Shown: piece by piece, positions 1-5,134 of the stretch
Layout of the letters: each line of letters begins with the position of its first letter
How positions within the stretch are numbered: the first letter of the stretch is position 1
Assembly: GCA_021806355.1 (NCBI GenBank)
Contig: JAJZXT010000196.1
Coordinates: 1 to 5,134 of the forward strand
Length of the DNA: 5,134 nt
Origin: Thermoplasmata archaeon
GTDB taxonomy: Archaea; Thermoplasmatota; Thermoplasmata; Thermoplasmatales; Thermoplasmataceae
Reading direction: 5' to 3'
The notes under the pieces: generated by a model
Seen by the model: only the letters and a program-made list of their open reading frames with translations
Database searches by the model: none
Told to the model about the DNA's origin: nothing
Translations under genes and position numbers: made by a program

Positions 1-2386
1 TGTAATTTACATCAGAAGAAAAGTTGTAAAGTTCCCCATCATAAGAAACAACCATTGTCTCGTTTTTTGTAAATGAAACAAATGTAAACTGGATGGTGAC
101 AGACAGTGGAGAATCCTGAACAGCAATAGTACCAGATTGTGGATGGGATGTATAGCCAAAGGCATATGCTGTGTACGTGTATGAACCTTGAGGGAGAGCG
201 ACTGTAATGTTATTGTCCACTGATGAAAAGTTTCTGCCATTTATTTCGATATACCACTCGTACCCCTGGGAAAGGCCATTCTCATTGAATGTCAGGTTCT
301 CCTGCTTAATTATCTCGGGACTGAAAGTTAAGTCGATGGCCGTGGATGATGGCAAAGAAAAAACCCCTGACGGGGGAGAAGCTGAAAATCCAACTGAATA
401 TACATTGTAGCTGTATGTTCCAGCCTGAAGGCTTATGTTAAGACTGTCAGTATTGGAGGAGAAGTTTGCTCCCCCAGATATCTGTATATACCATTTCTCA
501 CCGCTATTCAATCCTTTCTCGTTGAAAGTCTGTTTATATGTAGGAATGCTATTCGCGGTAAACTGCACATTCAGAGTTTCATTCGAGGTCAGATCAACAC
601 TTCCTGATGAGGGGGAAGCCGTGTATCCCGGAGAATAGAATTCATAAGAGTAAACCCCGGAATGAAGTATCAGGCTTATTTCTGGCTGATCATAACTGTA
701 ATTTGAAACTCCTGCGATATTGACATACCATGTAGTCCCTGTTGGAAGTCCGGATTCAGTGAAATTAAGGTCTGCATACATTGTAGCTGTACTTTTGAAG
801 GAGATAGAAATTTCTGATGAAGCCGAAACTGTGATTGTGCCGCTATTAGGGTTGGCACTATATCCGGCAGGTGGGTTTACAGTGTATGAATAACTTCCTT
901 CCGGAGTTGAAAAGGATATTGAAGTGCCCGTCGAGCTTTGTGTATTTCCATTGAAAGTCACACTCCACTCTGTTCCAGAAGGTAGTGCGGATTCAATGAA
1001 AGTTGTAGTAAATTCGCTCTGATGGTAATCCACCTGCACGCCAGTAGTTCCATCCACGTTCACTGTCCCGGACGAGGTAGTGAGATATGATGACCCATCA
1101 ATATCTATCGGGGTTGTTGCCGTATATTGATAAGATCCATTTTCAAGGTAAAAGGCAACCGAATCTGTTGAGGATGAATTGGATTCTCCATTTACAGTAA
1201 TTCCCCATTCGGTCCCATAAGGCAGGCCAGACTCTGTAAATGTCACCTTCTCCAGGACTTGAACAGAATATACATCTACAGAATCAGATTTGAAATTAGC
1301 AACATAGAGATAACCCGCAATCGGATTGTATAATATTCCCTGAGGTGATGTACCCGGGTCAGAAACAATCCCTAAACTATATGATTCTGAGCCTGAAAGG
1401 TCCATAATATCCACATTATTTGTACCATTCAAAGCAACGAATGCATTATTTCCTGGGCCGGCTGATGCGGCATAAGGATAACTTGAAACAGGCTCACTTT
1501 CACTGCTTACCATTGGAGGAATTGTTGTTGTTAAACCATTTATAGATTGCAAAGCTGCCGTTCCGAAGTCGTATATCATTCCATTTTGGTAAACTAATGT
1601 TCCGACGGGAGAACTTAACGATCCTATAACTGAATTAGATGAGGGATTGATAATGCTTATAGTTGCAGGGCTAGAAGCTGTAGATATGACGTAAACATAT
1701 CCGTTTATAGGATCATATCCTATCCACTCCGGCCCCCTTGGTACCTTTATGTCTGTAAAGTTAACATTGTTATGTATAACATCAACATAATTACTGGAAG
1801 AAAGTGAAACATATGTATATCCATCCGGCAACGATGCAATGCCTGCAGCTCCGCCTGCGTTTCCCAGATAAATGTAGGATTGAACATCTCCAGTGGACGG
1901 GGATATCTCAGCCACCTCCCCAGATGATGCAGAATAAAGGGAAACGTAAATTACATTATAATATGAATTGTAGGATATTCCATTTGCCTCGTAACCTGAT
2001 CGTAACGGGTATGTCGTGATCTGGCTGTTACCGTTGAGAACAGTAACACTGTCCGTTGAGAAGTCTGCTACATAGGTATAACCATTGTTTGGGTCGTAGG
2101 TCATTGCATTTGGTCCATCTATTCCCGATATGGTGGTGGGCGTTCCTATACTAAGAACTGGATTACCGCCAAAGGAGACAGGAGATAGAATCTGCTCATT
2201 GTAATTTAAGACCGGGTTTACAGTTTTGTGCCCGGAGGAATCACGTGAAGTAAGAGCGGTCGCTGATGTCAGTATTAATGCGGTAAGGAGAAGGATTGAA
2301 ACAATCTTCGCCAAGGATGGATACTTTCTCAAACTCATCACTTCCATTGTGGAACACTGCATCGATTGTTCTTTGGAAACAGACAT
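1..2386 (-). CDS. Exported YVTN-type beta-propeller protein with tandem GLPxGTxW repeats (C-terminus beyond window)
   Basis: The minus strand is open without a stop from the ATG at 2386 to the left edge (795 codons seen). Residues 17-44 form a signal peptide or anchor (MSLRKYPSLAKIV, then a leucine-rich core ending SATA). Residues about 90-375 look like a beta-propeller: recurring blade strands include GYTYVADF (102-109), VIYVSLY, YTYVSLS, GYVYVIS and GYLYVANF (358-365), often after YDP or YNP. From residue 381 to about 775 there are five Ig-like repeats starting FTESGLPYGTEW or similar. Many N-x-S/T sequons fit a glycosylated surface protein. Known: such proteins are common in Thermoplasmatales as large secreted or S-layer-associated proteins, with ligand usually unknown. 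Inference: adhesion or surface role. The start at 2386 is the first ATG after an in-frame TAA (2411-2413); ATG 2338 would give a more typical short n-region and is a real alternative. The product name is secure at the domain level only. Confidence 0.9.
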   Translation of the reverse strand, partial: MSVSKEQSMQCSTMEVMSLRKYPSLAKIVSILLLTALILTSATALTSRDSSGHKTVNPVLNYNEQILSPVSFGGNPVLSIGTPTTISGIDGPNAMTYDPNNGYTYVADFSTDSVTVLNGNSQITTYPLRSGYEANGISYNSYYNVIYVSLYSASSGEVAEISPSTGDVQSYIYLGNAGGAAGIASLPDGYTYVSLSSSNYVDVIHNNVNFTDIKVPRGPEWIGYDPINGYVYVISTASSPATISIINPSSNSVIGSLSSPVGTLVYQNGMIYDFGTAALQSINGLTTTIPPMVSSESEPVSSYPYAASAGPGNNAFVALNGTNNVDIMDLSGSESYSLGIVSDPGTSPQGILYNPIAGYLYVANFKSDSVDVYSVQVLEKVTFTESGLPYGTEWGITVNGESNSSSTDSVAFYLENGSYQYTATTPIDIDGSSYLTTSSGTVNVDGTTGVQVDYHQSEFTTTFIESALPSGTEWSVTFNGNTQSSTGTSISFSTPEGSYSYTVNPPAGYSANPNSGTITVSASSEISISFKSTATMYADLNFTESGLPTGTTWYVNIAGVSNYSYDQPEISLILHSGVYSYEFYSPGYTASPSSGSVDLTSNETLNVQFTANSIPTYKQTFNEKGLNSGEKWYIQISGGANFSSNTDSLNISLQAGTYSYNVYSVGFSASPPSGVFSLPSSTAIDLTFSPEIIKQENLTFNENGLSQGYEWYIEINGRNFSSVDNNITVALPQGSYTYTAYAFGYTSHPQSGTIAVQDSPLSVTIQFTFVSFTKNETMVVSYDGELYNFSSDVNY
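62..1246 (-). repeat. Five tandem ~79-residue Ig-like repeats (FTESGLPxGTxW units)
   Basis: Within the exported protein the units begin at residues 381, 459, 539, 618 and 697 (bases 1246, 1012, 772, 535 and 298), a spacing of 78, 80, 79 and 79 residues. Each has an opening F-x-E-x-G/A-L segment, a W about 8 residues later followed by a strand and an N-G or G turn, a middle G-S/T/V-Y-x-Y motif, then a GY/GF-x-x-x-P-x-S-G turn and a last hydrophobic strand. Unit 1 lacks the usual GYxxxPxSG turn and has an YLTTSSGT version instead. Units 4 and 5 have lost the P-x-G-T of the first motif (GLNSGEKW, GLSQGYEW). The DNA is clearly diverged between units, so this is an old protein repeat, not a recent DNA duplication. 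Confidence 0.85.
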
Positions 2387-2410
2387 TTTAACAAGGAACG
2401 CTTCTCTGTG

Positions 2411-2418
2411 TTAAGTAT
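2411..2418 (-). promoter_or_regulatory. Candidate weak TATA box for the exported protein gene
   Basis: Read on the minus strand this is ATACTTAA, centred about 28 bases before the ATG at 2386, the distance expected for a leaderless archaeal transcript. It is a weak match to the archaeal TATA consensus. AT-rich alternatives lie further up at about 2464-2482 and at 2496-2503 (TTTTATAC on the minus strand), which would give leaders of roughly 60-90 bases and would also suit a start at 2338. Confidence 0.3.
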
Positions 2419-2502
2419 GAAGTATTTCAAGGGCTCTTTCTCCCAATCAATTGATACAGTGAATAAAAATAAAAAATTTATTTGGCAAACTTAGAGTATA
2501 AA

Positions 2503-2527
2503 ATGACAATTGTAATTATTTATGACA
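2503..2527. promoter_or_regulatory. Paired ATGACA motifs upstream of the exported protein gene
   Basis: In the AT-rich spacer 2387-2645, which holds no convincing gene, ATGACA occurs at 2503-2508 and again at 2522-2527, 19 bases apart, close to two helical turns. An 8-base palindrome ACAATTGT (2506-2513) overlaps the first copy. The same hexamer and its complement form the outer arms of the dyad at 2915-2943 in front of the regulator gene. Such short AT-rich motifs can recur by chance, so a shared operator is only a suggestion. Confidence 0.25.
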
Positions 2528-2645
2528 TTTTACATATTAAAACTTAGAATCTAAATACAAAAACATTAGCTGGACCAAAATAATTCATCAACATTATTCC
2601 CGTGAAGCTTAAATGATAAGGTTAAATGAAAATAATTTATATTAA

Positions 2646-2843
2646 TTAAAGCCTTGATTTTTCTTTAAGTTTTCTTAGAAATATCTGGAAAAGTGAAAAT
2701 AATACTATAAGAACCAGTAGAGGAACAACTGTAAATGCTTCCATTGTTACAGCATAGTTTATAGAAGAGACTTTAAGGGCCAGAACAGATAAAAGCCCGG
2801 CAATAAAAACTAAAAATATTAATCCCACAAAGTGAAATTTCAA
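2646..2843 (-). CDS. Small two-helix membrane protein, function unknown
   Basis: Encodes 65 residues. Residues about 4-24 (FHFVGLIFLVFIAGLLSVLAL) and 34-54 (MEAFTVVPLLVLIVLFSLFQI) are hydrophobic enough to be membrane helices, joined by a short loop (KVSSINYAVT). The tail is basic (LRKLKEKSRL), which by the positive-inside rule places the C-terminus in the cytoplasm and makes a hairpin with both ends inside likely. The start is a TTG, chosen because a GGTGAT Shine-Dalgarno sequence lies 8 bases upstream; the next in-frame start (GTG at 2828) has no such signal. It is transcribed divergently from the regulator gene across a 116-bp spacer with a dyad, so it may be a target of that regulator. 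I do not recognise a family. Two clean helices plus a well placed ribosome site argue it is real. Confidence 0.65.
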   Translation of the reverse strand: MKFHFVGLIFLVFIAGLLSVLALKVSSINYAVTMEAFTVVPLLVLIVLFSLFQIFLRKLKEKSRL

Positions 2844-2851
2844 TCCTCTCT

Positions 2852-2857
2852 ATCACC
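2852..2857 (-). promoter_or_regulatory. Shine-Dalgarno sequence GGTGAT supporting a TTG start
   Basis: On the minus strand GGTGAT is complementary to the conserved 16S rRNA 3' end (ATCACCTCC) and sits 8 bases before the TTG at 2843. This implies a leadered transcript, in contrast to the leaderless-type promoter of the gene at 3886-4518, and is the main reason for accepting the non-ATG start. Confidence 0.6.
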
Positions 2858-2914
2858 TTAAATATTTAATGTCAGGATTGTTCATTTTGATATTCTATTG
2901 AAAAATGATGCAAA

Positions 2915-2943
2915 AATGACATAGGATAAATTTATCTGTCATT
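2915..2943. promoter_or_regulatory. Nested inverted repeat, probable operator in the divergent spacer
   Basis: Outer arms AATGACA (2915-2921) and TGTCATT (2937-2943) are perfect inverted repeats. Between them lies a perfect 12-base palindrome, GATAAATTTATC (2925-2936), offset by a 3-base TAG on the left. The AT-rich core also resembles a TATA box on either strand: read to the right its centre is about 28 bases before 2958-2960, matching a leaderless start of the regulator. A protein bound here could block transcription both ways. The symmetry is seen directly; the operator role is inferred. Confidence 0.5.
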
Positions 2944-2945
2944 CC

Positions 2946-2955
2946 ATTTATATCT
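2946..2955 (+). promoter_or_regulatory. Alternative TATA box (ATTTATATCT) for the regulator gene
   Basis: TTTATATC is the best TATA-like string on the plus strand in this spacer and directly follows the dyad. If used, transcription would start near 2975-2980, downstream of the GTG at 2960, and the protein would need a later start than the one annotated. The competing box at 2925-2936 does not have this problem. Confidence 0.35.
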
Positions 2956-2959
2956 TAAT

Positions 2960-3868
2960 GTGGATATTCCTACAAGAACCATCTTCAGATCATGGAACTG
3001 GCCCAATAATGAAAACCACCGTTTTTCGCAGAGGCCAACTCCCAACCATATCTCCAAGGTCTCATTCATATCGCCTGGGAGGATATACAGATCCTGGAAC
3101 AATCTGTTTCAGAACGGATATGTAAGAAGAGTAATATTCATGCCATCGGAAAACGCAGTCCGAAAGTCCACTGCCATAATTCCGAACGGAACCTATGAAG
3201 ATTTTCAGGAAATGAGGAAGAAGGTAGATGATTATCCATTTGTTGAAACTGTGCACTACGGAAGGATCTATGCAACTGGAGGTTCTTTTGCAGAAATAAT
3301 GTCACCGGGGAAAAGCGTTATATCGATGTCCTTAACTGATACTTCGCGTGAAGATTCCGTTAAGATTTCTCGACTCATGTCGGGGAAAAGAAATGACAGT
3401 CTGGTGATGCTGGGACCTCCTGACCATGAGAAAGCGGAAACCGAAAATATAAGATATATTCCAATTCTCAGGGAATTAGCGTATAAAAGCATATATGAAG
3501 TCCAGATCAGCCAGATCTCACAAAGAATGGGAATCAATCTGAGGACAGCCCGGAGGAAAATAGATCGAATTATTTCTAAGAAACTGGTTTACGCATACCC
3601 GGTTCTAAATCAGGTTTCCATAAAGGGGTTCAATCTTTTCATTTTGATCCTAGGTTCTCAATTGGGTCAGCAGGAATTTTACAATTCCCTGAATGAAGGG
3701 GTCCTTGGCGAAAGATACCTTCTGTACCTGAAATCAGGAAATATCCTTTCTTCACTGTTTTATTACGAGAATCTCCAGGAGATGGATCACCTTATAGAGG
3801 AAATATCAAAGAAATGGAATGATTATTTGATTCTGACAAGGTTCGATACTGAGGCAAGGAAGCCATAA
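2960..3868 (+). CDS. Probable transcriptional regulator with two winged-helix domains (Lrp/AsnC-like architecture)
   Basis: Encodes 302 residues from a GTG. Residues 31-62 (ISKVSFISPGRIYRSWNNL...GYVRRVIF) read as the turn, recognition helix and wing of a winged helix. Residues about 68-125 are an alpha/beta segment (PNGTYEDFQEMRKKV, then FVETVHYGRIY). A second, clearer winged helix spans about 165-217 (ILRELAY; ISQISQRMGINLRTARRKIDRIISKKLVYAYP). A second alpha/beta segment (220-297) follows. The two helix-turn-helix cores align without gaps (ISKVSFISPGR with ISQRMGINLRT), suggesting an internal duplication. Known: Lrp/AsnC proteins pair a winged helix with a ligand-binding alpha/beta domain; membership here is inferred from layout. 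An operator-like dyad lies just upstream, so autoregulation is likely. Odd point: the first helix expected before residue 31 is not seen in this frame. The start is uncertain; ATG 2958 is in another frame and soon hits a stop, and the next in-frame ATG is at 3140, after the first domain. Confidence 0.75.
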   Translation: MDIPTRTIFRSWNWPNNENHRFSQRPTPNHISKVSFISPGRIYRSWNNLFQNGYVRRVIFMPSENAVRKSTAIIPNGTYEDFQEMRKKVDDYPFVETVHYGRIYATGGSFAEIMSPGKSVISMSLTDTSREDSVKISRLMSGKRNDSLVMLGPPDHEKAETENIRYIPILRELAYKSIYEVQISQISQRMGINLRTARRKIDRIISKKLVYAYPVLNQVSIKGFNLFILILGSQLGQQEFYNSLNEGVLGERYLLYLKSGNILSSLFYYENLQEMDHLIEEISKKWNDYLILTRFDTEARKP

Positions 3869-3885
3869 ACTATGTGGAAATAAGT

Positions 3886-4518
3886 TTAGAGTTTTGCCCC
3901 ACAGTGTGGGCAAAAACGCATGTCAGGAGCAACCTCGTTTCCGCAGCTCTGGCATACGAGGGGTACTGCCTTTGGCTGATCCAGCTCAGTTGTCTGCTCG
4001 CTTCCACCCTGCTCTGATTCGACTTTTTTCGGGCCACTCTGGCCTGAGGATTGTGAATCCTTGCCAAAGTACGCCATGCCTATGTTCGTACGGGGTGCTT
4101 TTGCCTTTGCCATCTGAAGATCCCGCCTGTATTTTTCCTCGTCTTCCCTGCTCTTGCTGTCCTCATGGTGCCTCCTGGCATCAGAGACCCATCGTGAAAT
4201 TTCATCTGCCCATTTCTTCGGGTCAGGTAACTGGAAATCATATTTTTTGGCAGTGCCGTCTTTTTCGAATTCGATTGAGAGTATCTTCTTTCCAAAGAGC
4301 AATGGAACTGCGGTCGTAACATTCTTCAATTCATGAAGATTGATGTCCAGGTATATCTTTGCCGGTGTAGCATGAATTATGCCCCTTTTTCCTTTCTTTT
4401 CATATATGAGTCTCCTGTCAGTAAGATACAGGGTACCATCCTGGATCTCTGCATCCCCATCATGGAGTGTGCAATCATTGCTTAAAAGCTGATGCTCATC
4501 ATTGGCATATATTGGCAT
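3886..4518 (-). CDS. GRAM/PH-like domain protein with C-terminal zinc ribbon
   Basis: Encodes 210 residues and looks cytoplasmic (no signal or membrane segment). Residues about 8-110 fit a GRAM/PH-like beta fold: after an early LLSNDCTLHDG strand, GTLYLTDRRLIYEKKGKRG (28-46) carries the typical L-x-L-T-x-x-R-L-I-Y signature, followed by ILSIEFEKDGTAKKYDFQLPDPKKWADEI with an ending helix. Residues 112-185 are a charged, Ser/Gln/Gly-rich linker, probably disordered, starting with a helical RRHHEDSKSREDEEKYRRDLQ stretch. Residues 189-206 are a zinc ribbon with Cys189, Cys192, Cys203 and Cys206 (CQSC...CPHC). Known: GRAM domains bind lipids or proteins and short zinc ribbons often mediate protein contacts; similar pairings are seen in prokaryotic proteins of unknown role. 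The 3' end converges with the regulator gene, 17 bp apart. The ATG at 4518 fits the TATA box 28 bases upstream. No specific function can be assigned. Confidence 0.88.
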   Translation of the reverse strand: MPIYANDEHQLLSNDCTLHDGDAEIQDGTLYLTDRRLIYEKKGKRGIIHATPAKIYLDINLHELKNVTTAVPLLFGKKILSIEFEKDGTAKKYDFQLPDPKKWADEISRWVSDARRHHEDSKSREDEEKYRRDLQMAKAKAPRTNIGMAYFGKDSQSSGQSGPKKVESEQGGSEQTTELDQPKAVPLVCQSCGNEVAPDMRFCPHCGAKL

Positions 4519-4520
4519 AT
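4501..4520. repeat. Perfect 10-bp tandem duplication across a start codon
   Basis: ATTGGCATAT is repeated twice head to tail. On the minus strand it places a second ATG-CCA 10 bases after the annotated start (at 4508), but in a different frame, so only the ATG at 4518 reads into the GRAM/zinc-ribbon protein (MPIYAND). It looks like a recent small slippage duplication. Confidence 0.8.
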
Positions 4521-4542
4521 CTATTTTTGATATGTATGTCGG

Positions 4543-4550
4543 ATTTATAA
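4543..4550 (-). promoter_or_regulatory. TATA box for the GRAM/zinc-ribbon gene
   Basis: TTATAAAT on the minus strand, centred about 28 bases before the ATG at 4518. This is the spacing of a leaderless archaeal transcript, and no Shine-Dalgarno sequence is seen before the ATG. It lies in the 76-bp gap after the upstream glycosyltransferase gene, so the two minus-strand genes are probably separate transcription units. A T-rich stretch (minus strand TTCTTTTCT, 4564-4572) between them could end the upstream transcript. Confidence 0.6.
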
Positions 4551-4594
4551 CCTTTCTTTAGGTAGAAAAGAATTCAATGAATCTGTCTGGTTAC

Positions 4595-5134
4595 TTACCC
4601 TTTAATAAGTCCAGGAAGCAATTTCCTGACAAATCCAATATCTTTAAGATTCATTGACTTAAATGTCACAAGCGCGAACCCAAAGAGCGTAAGTGCAGGA
4701 AGAAAATTCCTTGAAAGGGCCATCATTACCCCTAGTATGAAGCCAAGGCTTGCCACAGCAAATTCAAAAACAAGAAGCGGGATATCCACCTTATCTCTGA
4801 TCTTCATGGCCTCTGCTTCCTTCTCTTCTGCACCCATTTTAGGGGTTCTGTAAAAATATCCGGACTTTCCAAGCAATCCGCTCATGAATCCATAAGCCCC
4901 TAAAACAACTGTACATGCACCTATATATGATAGCGCAGGAAGAAGTACTAGATCCTTTGGCTTGAATAGCCCTTCGAAATAAAGGGCGTATGCACCAGCC
5001 ACAAAGAAAGGTATTGATGGTGTGAACAGAAATATCGAATAGAATGGGCCACCAAGATCAAACGGCAAACCAAGCAGGAAGGCCCAGAAAGTAAACACAG
5101 AGGAGAATATATTGACGATGATCCAGGAGATGTT
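4595..5134 (-). CDS. Probable family 2 glycosyltransferase, C-terminal membrane part (N-terminus beyond window)
   Basis: The last 179 codons are present; the frame is open through the right edge, so the GTG at 5098 is internal and not a start. The segment is strongly hydrophobic: likely membrane helices at visible residues about 4-22, 30-50, 61-82, 119-142 and 144-160. A cytoplasmic-type loop at 83-115 holds GKSGYFYRTPKMGAEEKEAE. Known: in membrane-bound processive GT2 enzymes (cellulose synthase-like), the F-x-R-T-P-K-x-G motif occurs between the late transmembrane helices, and this is the main basis for the call. The catalytic domain (DxD, QxxRW) would be upstream and outside the window, so substrate and activity cannot be judged. 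The tail is basic (VRKLLPGLIKG). It could contribute to exopolysaccharide or surface glycan assembly; this is inferred from family only. Confidence 0.7.
   Translation of the reverse strand, partial: NISWIIVNIFSSVFTFWAFLLGLPFDLGGPFYSIFLFTPSIPFFVAGAYALYFEGLFKPKDLVLLPALSYIGACTVVLGAYGFMSGLLGKSGYFYRTPKMGAEEKEAEAMKIRDKVDIPLLVFEFAVASLGFILGVMMALSRNFLPALTLFGFALVTFKSMNLKDIGFVRKLLPGLIKG

Noticed and set aside
207..638. Plus-strand open frames at 207-410 and 435-638
   Set aside because: They lie antisense to the continuous minus-strand exported protein and repeat with its 79-residue units; they are shadows of the repeats.
1..1246. Repeats as recent DNA-level tandem duplications or a CRISPR-like array
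   Set aside because: The periodicity is in the protein (about 79 residues) and the DNA of the units is well diverged, with no conserved short repeats and spacers.
1804..2414. Plus-strand open frames at 1804-2019 and 2226-2414
   Set aside because: Both are antisense to the propeller and signal peptide regions, with no promoter or ribosome site and no recognisable domain.
2859..2870. Palindrome TTAAATATTTAA as TATA box of the small membrane protein gene
   Set aside because: A transcript started from it would begin after the TTG and lose the Shine-Dalgarno sequence; the box at 2925-2936 fits better.
2958..3125. ATG at 2958 as start of a 55-residue protein (MWIFLQEPSS...)
   Set aside because: It overlaps the regulator start in another frame, has no recognisable features and ends at a TAA after codon 55; it is more likely part of the frame ambiguity at the regulator N-terminus.
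3062..3537. Minus-strand open frames opposite the regulator (3062-3256 and 3268-3537)
   Set aside because: The plus strand here encodes conserved-looking winged-helix segments; the antisense products show no domain and no promoter.
3894..4336. Other-frame open frames over the GRAM/zinc-ribbon gene, on both strands
   Set aside because: The 210-residue minus-strand frame has a recognisable GRAM-like motif and four zinc-ligand cysteines; the Cys- and Pro-rich alternatives are frame shadows.

Overview
The window looks like a piece of a Thermoplasmatales-type archaeal genome (Thermoplasma/Ferroplasma/Cuniculiplasma relatives); this is an inference. The pointers are a secreted YVTN-type beta-propeller protein with repeated FTESGLPxGTxW units, archaeal TATA boxes placed for leaderless transcripts, a GGTGAT Shine-Dalgarno sequence, and frequent ATA, AGA and AGG codons. 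No RNA gene, CRISPR array, transposase or recombination gene was seen.

Layout. Positions 1-2386 (minus strand) hold the first 795 codons of a very large exported protein that runs off the left edge. It has a signal peptide, a beta-propeller of about 300 residues, then five tandem repeats of about 79 residues. An AT-rich gap (2387-2645) follows. Next is a small two-helix membrane protein on the minus strand (2646-2843, TTG start with a good Shine-Dalgarno sequence). It is divergent from a plus-strand transcriptional regulator (2960-3868) that appears to be a duplicated winged-helix plus alpha/beta domain protein. The 116-bp divergent spacer carries a nested dyad (2915-2943) that resembles an operator. 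The regulator converges, 17 bp apart, on a minus-strand gene (3886-4518) encoding a GRAM/PH-like domain, a charged linker and a C-terminal zinc ribbon, with a leaderless-type promoter. The right edge (4595-5134, minus strand) is the C-terminal membrane portion of a probable family 2 glycosyltransferase.

How they fit together. There is no obvious metabolic operon; each gene seems to be its own transcription unit. A theme of cell surface and membrane is visible (exported repeat protein with many N-glycosylation sequons, small membrane protein, membrane glycosyltransferase), with one dedicated regulator in the middle. The sequence pattern ATGACA/TGTCAT occurs at the regulator's own promoter and twice in the upstream region of the exported protein, so the regulator might control both; this is a hypothesis only. 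The N-terminal 30 or so codons of the regulator show signs of a disturbed reading frame.
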